Assembly (NCBI GenBank): GCA_013331215.1
Contig: DUGU01000298.1
Location: 854-7,064, forward strand
DNA from: Methanoregulaceae archaeon
GTDB lineage: Archaea > Halobacteriota > Methanomicrobia > Methanomicrobiales > Methanospirillaceae
Length of the DNA stretch: 6,211 nucleotides
Reading direction: 5' to 3'
Below are positions 1 to 5,483 of the stretch, in pieces (positions within the stretch are counted from its first letter, which is position 1; the number at the start of each line of letters is the position of its first letter). The position numbers were made by a program, and so were the translations under genes. The notes under the pieces are model-generated. The model had not been told where the DNA came from. It worked only from the letters and a program-made list of their open reading frames with translations, and did not search any database.

Positions 1-741
1 CGAGAGCGGCGCGAGCCGCTCCACTGCGGCCCGGATGTCGTAGTGCGAAAGACCGAACGGCTCTGGCGTGCCGAGGCCCGGGGTCAGGCAACAGTCGATC
101 ACGTCCGCGTCGACCGAGAGGTAGACCGAACGGCACCCGATCGCGGCCGTCACGTCGTCCAGGACCGCGTGGACCCCGGCCTTGCGGACCTCGTCCGCGG
201 TGATGCAGAGCAGGTCTCTGGCGAACTCGAACTGCTCGCGGTCGCCCGAGCGGGCCCCGATGATCGCGACGTTCTTCGTCGTCTCCTCGTATACGATCCG
301 GTTCGTGCATCCGTGGTTGTACCGGGCGCCGCGGTACTCGCTCCGGAGGTCGAGGTGCGCGTCGAGCACGATATACCACTCCGGTTTGACCGCGCGGGCC
401 GCCCCGACGGTGAGCGTGTGCTCGCCGCCGAGCAGCACCGGGAACTTCCCGTCGCGCACAAGTTCGGCCACGGCCTCCTCGACCTGCGACACCATCCCCT
501 CGGGCACGACAGGCACCTCGAGATCGCCGAGGTCGTGGAGCGGGACCTGGTCCATGTCGAGGTCGAAGGCCGGGATGTACGGCTCAAAATTGTAGGTGAC
601 CTCCCGGATCGCCCTGGGGCCGAGCCGGGCGCCGGGACGGTACGACGTGGTATTGTCGAACGGGACGCCGAGGATCACGTATCGGGCGTCTTCGTAACTG
701 GCCAGCGCGTCGGCGAAACGATAACTCTGGACCTCGGGCAT
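1..741 (-). CDS. speB: Agmatinase (ureohydrolase family), C-terminus cut by window edge
   Basis: Probable agmatinase, which hydrolyses agmatine to putrescine and urea in the cytoplasm using a binuclear manganese centre. Reading back from ATG at 741-739 gives 247 codons open to the window edge; family members run to about 280-300 residues, so some 30-50 C-terminal residues are missing. An in-frame TGA lies three codons upstream (750-748), so this ATG is the first possible start. Metal-binding motifs are in order: GGEHT (His108), DAHLD (Asp127, His129, Asp131) and VDADVID (Asp211, Asp213), followed by PGLGTPEP at 221-228. NHGCTNR (142-148) stands where many relatives have a Ser/Asn-His motif. 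The third metal motif continues as Asp-Cys-Cys rather than the common Asp-Pro. The gene lies 70 bp downstream of aIF5A on the same strand. Family assignment is firm; the exact substrate (agmatine, or an agmatine adduct on aIF5A as proposed for haloarchaea) is inferred. Confidence 0.93.
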   Translation of the reverse strand, partial: MPEVQSYRFADALASYEDARYVILGVPFDNTTSYRPGARLGPRAIREVTYNFEPYIPAFDLDMDQVPLHDLGDLEVPVVPEGMVSQVEEAVAELVRDGKFPVLLGGEHTLTVGAARAVKPEWYIVLDAHLDLRSEYRGARYNHGCTNRIVYEETTKNVAIIGARSGDREQFEFARDLLCITADEVRKAGVHAVLDDVTAAIGCRSVYLSVDADVIDCCLTPGLGTPEPFGLSHYDIRAAVERLAPLS

Positions 742-811
742 ACCCTTTCAGATATGACGCGGTCCATATCGAACTTTCTCCGCCGGAACGACGGAACGGC
801 CGGACACCGGC

Positions 812-1189
812 TCAGTCGAGCTTGCGCTTACCCATGGACTCGATGTACATGAGCTCCTTGCCCGTCTCGACGTCGCCCTGCTTCTCGGGCGGAATCTCGA
901 TCTCGAAGTTCGTGAAGTCCTTCATGTCCATCATCTGCGCGGTCGTGCCCGAGATCGAGAGGACCTGCGCAGATTTCCGCTCGACGATCGGCACGTAGGC
1001 CTTGGCCGAGACGGGCTGGACAATCGAGCGTTTGACCCCGTCGAAGATGCCCATCACGTCGAGCCGGGCCTTGGCCGCACCGTGCTTTCCCGGCTTCGAG
1101 ATCGAGATCGAGAGGATCTTGCTGGGCTCCTCGTCGACCACGACGTACCGCCCCTCCTTGAGCTTGCCGACTTCCGTCTGTTCCTTCAT
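812..1189 (-). CDS. eif5A: Translation factor aIF5A (hypusine-containing)
   Basis: Archaeal homologue of eIF5A/EF-P, a 125-residue protein that binds the ribosome and helps form difficult peptide bonds. The N-terminal SH3-like domain carries the modification loop SKPGKHGAAKAR at 31-42; Lys35, between Gly and His, is the residue made into deoxyhypusine or hypusine by deoxyhypusine synthase. The rest is the OB-fold domain, starting near residue 70 (VERKSAQVLSIS). Length is normal and no key residue is missing. ATG at 1189-1187 is preceded by GGTGG at 1204-1200, ten bases away, a reasonable archaeal ribosome binding site, and by an AT-rich promoter-like stretch. The gene diverges from the phosphatase/NAD kinase pair and is followed on the same strand by agmatinase, which supplies the polyamine side of hypusination. 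Confidence 0.96.
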   Translation of the reverse strand: MKEQTEVGKLKEGRYVVVDEEPSKILSISISKPGKHGAAKARLDVMGIFDGVKRSIVQPVSAKAYVPIVERKSAQVLSISGTTAQMMDMKDFTNFEIEIPPEKQGDVETGKELMYIESMGKRKLD

Positions 1190-1339
1190 TGAAAAACAAC
1201 CACCGTCTGCGAGAATGCAGTAGTAATTTATCTTGATTGGGCTACATAAATGACTCGGAGGCGCCGCTCCACCCTTGCGCAGCCCCGGTCGGCCGGTTCA
1301 GGCCGATCGGGGCCCGTGACGACGGCGCCTTTCGTGGGA
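1190..1339. promoter_or_regulatory. Divergent promoter region between aIF5A and the phosphatase gene
   Basis: This spacer contains an AT-rich island at about 1221-1250, which stands out in a GC-rich window. On the minus strand GATAAATTA (about 1232-1224) is a TATA-like box about 25 bases from the GGTGG site of aIF5A, implying a short leader. On the plus strand AATTTATC (1225-1232) and ACATAAA (1244-1250) are TATA-like. A start of transcription about 26 bases downstream of either would fall at roughly 1255-1275, after the ATG at 1250, which argues that the phosphatase is translated from 1340 or 1343. The boxes are seen; the transcription starts are inferred. Confidence 0.5.
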
Positions 1340-2119
1340 ATGATGGAGTTCGCGGAGGCATGTCGGGAGATCGCGGCCGCAGTCGAAGAGGCCGCCCTGC
1401 CGCTCGTGAACACGGCGGAGGGAGGCGAGATCGTGGGTATCGGCGCGGCGCAGTCGGAGACCAAACTGCTGGACCAGGTCGCCGAGGACACCGTGGTCGC
1501 GCTCCTGCGCGAGTACCGCCTCTGCAGAACCCTGATCTCCGAGGAGTGCGGCCGCGTCGAGATCGGCGGCGAGACCGGCACGATCTTCCTCGACCCGATC
1601 GACGGGACCTACAACGCGCTCGCCGGGATACCTTTCTACGCCCTCTCGATCGCCTACGCAGAGAAGGGCGAGGTGATCCGCGCCTTCGTCCGGGACCTCG
1701 CGAACCGCGAGACCTTCACGGCCGAGCGGGGCCGGGGTGCGTGCCTGAACGGCCGGCCGATCGCGACCTCGCCGACCTCCTTCCTCGAAGAGTCGGCCAT
1801 GTCGATCTACGGCCGCAAGTTCGATCCGGCGAACGTGATGGACCTCGGCCGGACCATCCGGCGCTGGCGTTTGCTCGGGGCCTCGGCCCTCGAGCTCTGC
1901 TACGTCGGCGCCGGTCGGCTCGACGGGTTCATCGACCTCCGCGGCACGCTCCGCGTGACCGACGCGGCCGCCGGGATCCTGGTCTGCACGGAGGCCGGCG
2001 GGATCGTGACCGATCGCGACGGCGGCGACCTCCGGTTTCCCGACGAAGTCCGCATCGGCCGCTGCCTCGTCGCGACCAACGGCCCGCTCCACCGCAAGGT
2101 GGTCGAGTACCTGCGCTGA
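1340..2119 (+). CDS. IMPase/FBPase-family phosphatase (inositol monophosphatase, fructose-1,6-bisphosphatase or NADP phosphatase)
   Basis: A Mg2+-dependent, lithium-sensitive-type sugar phosphatase of the archaeal IMPase/FBPase group; relatives act on inositol monophosphate, fructose 1,6-bisphosphate and in some cases NADP. With the start at 1340 it has 259 residues, normal for the family. Metal-site motifs are SEE (67-69), the signature DPIDGTYN (85-92) and the C-terminal VTDAAAGILVCTEAGG (206-221, Asp208). The reading frame is open up to ATG at 1250, but those extra 30 residues are Arg/Ser/Pro-rich, match nothing I know in the family, and would start upstream of the likely transcription start. 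MEFAEACREI, from ATG 1343, aligns with the usual N-terminus, so 1340 or 1343 is the likely start. NAD kinase follows after one GCC codon in the same frame, pointing to a role in NADP(H) balance, though gluconeogenic FBPase activity is equally possible. Confidence 0.92.
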   Translation: MMEFAEACREIAAAVEEAALPLVNTAEGGEIVGIGAAQSETKLLDQVAEDTVVALLREYRLCRTLISEECGRVEIGGETGTIFLDPIDGTYNALAGIPFYALSIAYAEKGEVIRAFVRDLANRETFTAERGRGACLNGRPIATSPTSFLEESAMSIYGRKFDPANVMDLGRTIRRWRLLGASALELCYVGAGRLDGFIDLRGTLRVTDAAAGILVCTEAGGIVTDRDGGDLRFPDEVRIGRCLVATNGPLHRKVVEYLR

Positions 2120-2122
2120 GCC

Positions 2123-2935
2123 ATGAAGATTCTCTTCCGCTCTCGGATCGATATGCCGGCGGCCCTCGAGTTGACGCGCGACCTTGCCGATCGGCTCGGC
2201 GAGCGCGGCGTTCCGGTCGCGTTCGATGCCGGCACCGGCGCCGCTCTCTGCCGTCCGGGCGAGCCGATCGCCTCGACCGACGCGGACGCAGTCGTCTGCG
2301 TTGGCGGCGACGGTACGATCCTGCTGGCAGTCCACGAGATGGGCCGGCAGCGCCCGATCCTCGGCGTCAACTACGGTGAAGTCGGGTTCCTGGCCGACCT
2401 CGAGCCGGCCGAGGCACCGGCATTCCTCGACGGGTTCGTCGGCGGGTTCGCGGTCGAGCCCCGGATGCGGATCGCGATCTCGGTCGACGGATCCGTGATC
2501 GGCACCGCTCTGAACGAGGCGGTGATCGTGACCAGCCGGCCTGCAAAGATGCTCCGGTTCTCGGTCCTGATCGACGGTGTCCGCTCCGAGCAGTTCCGTG
2601 CGGATGGGCTCCTCGTCTCGACGCCGACCGGCTCGACCGCGTACGCGATGTCTGCTGGCGGCCCGCTCGTCGACCCGCGGATCGAGGGGTTCCTGCTCGT
2701 GCCTCTGGCGCCGTATATGCTCTCGTCGCGCCCCCACCTCATCTCGAGCGACCGCACGGTCGAGCTAGGGCTGGAGTCCTCGAAGCCGGCCCACCTCGTC
2801 ATCGACGGGCAGGCCCAGTTCGAACTCGATCAGCAGGCCCTGCTCCGGGTCGAGCGTTCGACAGAACCCGCGCTCTTCGTCGACGTCGGGCGCAACTTCT
2901 TCGAGAAGGTCGACCGCAAGTTGCGGCGGCTCTGA
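2123..2935 (+). CDS. nadK: NAD(+) kinase (ATP- or polyphosphate-dependent)
   Basis: Phosphorylates the 2'-hydroxyl of NAD to make NADP, the only route to NADP. The 270-residue protein has the expected motifs in order: GGDGT at 61-65 in [14 protein letters not shown], the Asn-Glu pair at 131-132 in ALNEAVI, ADG at 160-162, TPTGSTAY at 167-174 followed by GGPLVDP, and the C-terminal IDGQ at 227-230. Length and order are standard for the archaeal/bacterial family, and the ATG gives a normal N-terminal beta strand (MKILFRSR). No clear ribosome binding site is visible; the start is three bases after the stop of the phosphatase gene, so translation is probably coupled. The neighbour is an IMPase-family phosphatase, the same partner to which NAD kinase is fused in M. 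jannaschii MJ0917. ATP versus polyphosphate preference cannot be read from the sequence. Confidence 0.96.
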   Translation: MKILFRSRIDMPAALELTRDLADRLGERGVPVAFDAGTGAALCRPGEPIASTDADAVVCVGGDGTILLAVHEMGRQRPILGVNYGEVGFLADLEPAEAPAFLDGFVGGFAVEPRMRIAISVDGSVIGTALNEAVIVTSRPAKMLRFSVLIDGVRSEQFRADGLLVSTPTGSTAYAMSAGGPLVDPRIEGFLLVPLAPYMLSSRPHLISSDRTVELGLESSKPAHLVIDGQAQFELDQQALLRVERSTEPALFVDVGRNFFEKVDRKLRRL

Positions 2936-2942
2936 TCGGCGG

Positions 2943-2986
2943 ATTTATCCGGGCGAGCGACAAGTTGTTGCCCACGGTGAATTCGA
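2943..2986 (+). promoter_or_regulatory. TATA-like box and ribosome binding site of the DUF169 gene
   Basis: The 51-bp spacer after nadK holds ATTTATCC (2943-2950), a TATA-like box in otherwise GC-rich DNA, predicting a transcript start near 2972. GGTGA at 2976-2980 lies six bases before the ATG at 2987 and matches the archaeal anti-Shine-Dalgarno sequence, so it fixes that start. This suggests the gene has its own promoter and is not simply the third gene of the nadK operon. Positions of the boxes are seen; activity is inferred. Confidence 0.5.
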
Positions 2987-3700
2987 ATGGCCGAGACTAC
3001 TTGTGACTACGCTGCGATCGCGGAGACCCTGAAAACCTACCTCGGTCTCCAGGGATCGCCTGTCGCGTTCCGGTTCACGCACACGAAGGAGGAGATCCCC
3101 GAGGGGATGGAGGAAGCCCCCGAGACCCTCCGGCACTGCAAGATGATCGCGATGGCCCGGAATGAGGGGAAGGTCTTCTTCGCGCCGTCCGAGAAGCACC
3201 TCTGCAACGGCGGGGCCTGGTCCCTCGGTCTCCGGCCGCTCACCGAGTCCCTCAAGACCGGCGACTTCTACTACAAGCTCGGCAAGTTCGGGTCCCGTGC
3301 GGCATGCCGCCGCACGATCGATCGGATCCCCCACCTCACGCCGGGCGAGACCTACGCGACGATGTACGCGCCGCTCGAGGCGGCCCCGTTCGCTCCCGAG
3401 ATCGTCCTGATCGTGACCACGCCCCTCGCGATGCTCAAGCTCGCCCAGGCCGCGCTCCACGACCAGGGCGGGCGGCTCGAGGCCAATTTCGCCGGGATCC
3501 AGTCGGTCTGCGCGGACGCGACGGCGCAGACCTTCCTCTCCGGCCGGCCCAACTTCTCGCTCGGATGCGACGGCTCGAGGAAGTTCTCGGGCATAGAGCC
3601 GCAGGAGATGGTGATGGGAATCCCGGCCGAGCTCCTGCCAGCGATCGCGGACGCGATCTCCTGTGTGACCGAGGCGCCCGGCTCGGTCATGAGGGGATGA
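2987..3700 (+). CDS. DUF169 family protein, function unknown
   Basis: A 237-residue soluble protein that I recognise as DUF169 (ArCR-like) from its layout; no biochemical role is established for the family that I know of. It begins with a short helical segment (YAAIAETLKTYLGL, 8-21) and SPVAFRF, then RHCKMI (Cys51), HLCNGG (Cys73), AACRRT (Cys107), SVCADA (Cys175), LGCDGSRKF (Cys194) and Cys226. Cys51, Cys73, Cys175 and Cys194 sit in motif-like surroundings and could bind a metal or cofactor, but this is inference. There is no signal peptide or membrane segment. A good ribosome binding site (GGTGA, 2976-2980) decides the start. It follows nadK on the same strand after 51 bp with its own TATA-like box, so functional coupling to NADP metabolism is not shown. 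Family members are common in methanogens and other anaerobes. Confidence 0.85.
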   Translation: MAETTCDYAAIAETLKTYLGLQGSPVAFRFTHTKEEIPEGMEEAPETLRHCKMIAMARNEGKVFFAPSEKHLCNGGAWSLGLRPLTESLKTGDFYYKLGKFGSRAACRRTIDRIPHLTPGETYATMYAPLEAAPFAPEIVLIVTTPLAMLKLAQAALHDQGGRLEANFAGIQSVCADATAQTFLSGRPNFSLGCDGSRKFSGIEPQEMVMGIPAELLPAIADAISCVTEAPGSVMRG

Positions 3701-3711
3701 CCCTTCGGACC

Positions 3712-3782
3712 CCGATTCGCCGACACCGGCCCCCGTCGGAGCACATGCCACGTGCTGTGCTCCGACAGAACGGCCGATTCGC
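3712..3782. repeat. Perfect 11-bp inverted repeat flanked by 9-bp direct repeats
   Basis: GTCGGAGCACA (3735-3745) and TGTGCTCCGAC (3756-3766) are exact inverted copies around a 10-base spacer that contains CACGTG. The pair is bracketed by two exact copies of CCGATTCGC (3712-3720 and 3774-3782), the second ending just before the start codon of the membrane gene at 3786. In RNA the inverted repeat would form a strong hairpin. It could act as the end of the DUF169 transcript, as a protein-binding operator for the downstream gene, or be the remnant of a small insertion. No T-run follows, so a classical terminator is less likely. Confidence 0.75.
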
Positions 3783-3785
3783 GGG

Positions 3786-4241
3786 ATGTCCGTCATGAGA
3801 GATTTTCGAGCTCTCGAGCCCGTCACCGCCGTGGTGACGGGCGTACTCCTTCTTGTTCTGCTGCTCGTTGCGGCGATGTTCGCCTTCGTCGGGATGATCA
3901 ACGCGGAAGATTGGTTCTTCGGCACGAAGCTGGACGGCTCGCCGGCCTCCCTGTATCTCATCGTCAAGGCCGTAGGAGCGCTCGTGCTCGCATGCCTGAT
4001 CATTCGATACGCTCACCGTACCAGGTTGACGGGAGTGATGACGGCCGCGTACCTCGGGTACCTCTTCATCGATTCGAGCGTCACGATCAGGATGACGACC
4101 GGGGGCGCCAGGCAATTCTCGGAGGTGCTGCTTGTCCTGTTCGCTATCTCGATCCTGTTCGTGATCTTCCAGGCGATAGCGCCTCTCCGGCATCCTGTTG
4201 CCGAGGGTGGAGCGACTCGGGCGAATCCACCCGATCTCTGA
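3786..4241 (+). CDS. Small integral membrane protein, possibly PsiE-like, function unknown
   Basis: A 151-residue protein dominated by hydrophobic segments: about 15-38 (very strong, VLLLVLLLVAAMFAF), 56-76, 82-99 (weaker) and 112-131. This gives four probable membrane helices with a short hydrophilic C-terminal tail rich in Gly, Ala and Pro. The arrangement and size resemble the phosphate-starvation-inducible PsiE family, but I cannot confirm that from motifs and there is no catalytic signature. ATG at 3786 is preceded by GCGGG only; a second ATG at 3795 (residue 4) is also possible. The gene seems less GC-rich than its neighbours and uses more T-ending Leu/Val codons, which may reflect its membrane composition or a different origin. 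It is alone on its strand between DUF169 and the convergent dnaJ. Reality as a gene is supported by the clean membrane pattern. Confidence 0.7.
   Translation: MSVMRDFRALEPVTAVVTGVLLLVLLLVAAMFAFVGMINAEDWFFGTKLDGSPASLYLIVKAVGALVLACLIIRYAHRTRLTGVMTAAYLGYLFIDSSVTIRMTTGGARQFSEVLLVLFAISILFVIFQAIAPLRHPVAEGGATRANPPDL
3818..3842. repeat. 10-bp perfect inverted repeat inside the start of the membrane gene
   Basis: GCCCGTCACC (3818-3827) and GGTGACGGGC (3833-3842) are exact inverted copies separated by five bases (GCCGT). The element covers codons 11-19 of the membrane-protein gene and would form a very stable hairpin in its mRNA about 30 bases after the start codon. It may slow early translation, serve as a protein-binding site, or be a chance result of coding PVTAVVTG in GC-rich DNA. 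Confidence 0.7.
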
Positions 4242-4251
4242 TTGCGCAATC
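4240..4251. repeat. 12-bp perfect palindrome GATTGCGCAATC at the end of the membrane gene
   Basis: GATTGCGCAATC is its own reverse complement and overlaps the TGA stop (4239-4241). It has no spacer, so it is a poor hairpin but a possible dimeric protein-binding site. Its position at the 3' end of a gene gives no obvious regulatory role, and chance is possible. Confidence 0.4.
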
Positions 4252-4270
4252 GACCTGTCGGGTGCATGTG

Positions 4271-4289
4271 CCGGCGCGGAGCGTGCCGG
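4271..4289 (+). terminator. Hairpin in the convergent spacer, possible terminator of the membrane gene
   Basis: CCGGCGCG (4271-4278) can pair with CGTGCCGG (4282-4289), eight pairs including one G-U on the plus-strand RNA, around a three-base loop. It lies 29 bases past the stop codon, in the spacer between two converging genes. No U-run follows on the plus strand, so its role as a terminator is uncertain. Confidence 0.35.
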
Positions 4290-4298
4290 TGAGCGGCA

Positions 4299-4312
4299 GG
4301 CTAAAAAGAGAT
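4299..4312 (-). terminator. Oligo-T terminator of the dnaK-dnaJ operon
   Basis: On the minus strand TCTCTTTTTAG runs through 4311-4301, with five T at 4307-4303, about 15 bases after the dnaJ stop codon. A T-tract without a preceding hairpin is the usual archaeal intrinsic termination signal. This is the only run of five T on that strand near the end of dnaJ. Confidence 0.55.
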
Positions 4313-4324
4313 GATCCGGAGGGC

Positions 4325-5470
4325 TTACTTCTTCTTGCCGCCGAAGAGGTCCGAGAGGATCCCTCCGCCCTTCTTCTCGGCATGCGACCCGGCTTTGCCC
4401 TCGAGCTCGAGGATCCGGGTGTAGTGCTCTCTCTCCTCGTCCGAGAGGCGTCGGGGAACCGCGATCCGGACCCGGACAAGCAGATCGCCCGGCCGCCCGC
4501 GGCGCCTGACGCCTTCGCCGGGAATCCGGAGCGCCGTGTTGTGCTGCACGCCGGACGGCACTTTCAGCTCGACCGTGCGCCCGTCGATCGTCTTGACCTC
4601 GACCGTCGATCCGAGCACGGCCTGCGCCGGCGAGACCTCGATCACGGTCTCGAGGTTGTCGCCGAGCCGGACGAACCGCTCGTGGGGCAGGACGTGGACC
4701 TCGATATACAGGTCGCCGTTCGGGGCGCCGTAATCTCCCGCCTCGCCGTAGCCTTCGACACGGAGGCGCATTCCGTGTTCTATCCCAGCGGGGATCCGGA
4801 CAGTGACCGTCCGCCGCACCCGCTGGGTGCCGGCGCCGCCGCAGGTCCGGCACGGCTTCTCCGGGATCCGGCCCCGACCCCCGCACCGGGGGCAGGACGA
4901 CATCCGGACGAACTGGCCGAAGATGGTCTGGCTCGCCTGCCGGACCTGGCCCGTGCCGCCGCACTGGGGACAGGTGGTGATGGTCTTCGTCTCGCTCCCC
5001 GTGCCGTCGCAGGCAGCGCAGGGCTCGGTGTGCAAGACCTCCACCTCCCGCTCGACCCCGGCAACGGCCTCCTCGAGCGGAACCTGGATCCGCATGAGCA
5101 GGTCCGCGCCGCGTTGCGGCCCGCGGGAGGCCTGCCCCCGCGCACCGCCGCCGAAGAACGCATCGAAGATGTCGCCGAAGCCCGAGAAGTCGGAGGAGAA
5201 ACCGCCCTCGAACCCGCCTCCGCCGGCGTAGCTTCCCTTCGAGGCGTTGGTGAACGTCTCGTGGCCCATCCGGTCGTACTGGGCCCGCTTCTCGGCGTCG
5301 GAGAGGGTGGCGTAGGCCTCGTTGATCTCCTTGAACCGCTCCTCGGCGCCGGGCTCCTTGCAGACGTCGGGGTGGTACTGCCGCGCGAGGTTCCTGTACG
5401 CCTTCCTGATCTCCTTCTCGTCCGCTGTCCGGGGGATCCCCAGGCGTTCGTAGTAGTCTCGGGCGGCCAT
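4325..5470 (-). CDS. dnaJ: Chaperone DnaJ (Hsp40, type I)
   Basis: Co-chaperone that delivers unfolded proteins to DnaK and stimulates its ATPase. The 381-residue protein has all parts of a full type I DnaJ: J domain at 1-70 with HPD at 33-35, a Gly/Phe-rich linker at about 82-110, four zinc-finger repeats of CxxCxGxG type (Cys151/154, 167/170, 193/196, 207/210), and the C-terminal substrate-binding and dimerisation domains. The tail ends in an unremarkable Lys-rich stretch (LFGGKKK). ATG at 5470-5468 gives the standard start MAARDYYERLGI. The gene begins 13 bp after the dnaK stop on the same strand, so the two form an operon; GGAG overlaps the dnaK stop but is rather distant (16 bases) for a ribosome binding site. 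This is a bacterial-type protein, thought to have entered mesophilic archaea by ancient transfer; no recent transfer is apparent. Confidence 0.98.
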   Translation of the reverse strand: MAARDYYERLGIPRTADEKEIRKAYRNLARQYHPDVCKEPGAEERFKEINEAYATLSDAEKRAQYDRMGHETFTNASKGSYAGGGGFEGGFSSDFSGFGDIFDAFFGGGARGQASRGPQRGADLLMRIQVPLEEAVAGVEREVEVLHTEPCAACDGTGSETKTITTCPQCGGTGQVRQASQTIFGQFVRMSSCPRCGGRGRIPEKPCRTCGGAGTQRVRRTVTVRIPAGIEHGMRLRVEGYGEAGDYGAPNGDLYIEVHVLPHERFVRLGDNLETVIEVSPAQAVLGSTVEVKTIDGRTVELKVPSGVQHNTALRIPGEGVRRRGRPGDLLVRVRIAVPRRLSDEEREHYTRILELEGKAGSHAEKKGGGILSDLFGGKKK

Positions 5471-5483
5471 CCGCTACGCGCCC

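Noticed and set aside
43..852. Plus-strand open frame of 269 codons across the agmatinase region
   Set aside because: It is antisense to agmatinase, whose metal motifs are unmistakable on the other strand. The product is Arg/Asp/Val-rich with no recognisable domain, typical of GC-rich shadow frames.
1298..2737. Minus-strand open frame of 479 codons across the phosphatase and nadK
   Set aside because: It overlaps two clear genes on the opposite strand and its composition (Arg, Asp, Ala, Glu repeats) is that of an antisense shadow.
3712..3782. A CRISPR array or insertion sequence in the repeat-bearing spacer
   Set aside because: There are only two 9-bp direct repeats and one inverted repeat, with no repeat-spacer periodicity and no transposase frame nearby.
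2945..4003. Minus-strand open frame of 352 codons opposite the DUF169 gene
   Set aside because: The DUF169 frame has a ribosome binding site, TATA-like box and family layout; this one has none and looks like a shadow.
3687..4964. Minus-strand open frame of 425 codons spanning the membrane gene and part of dnaJ
   Set aside because: It overlaps dnaJ in another frame and the membrane gene antisense; the product is Arg/Pro-rich without domains.
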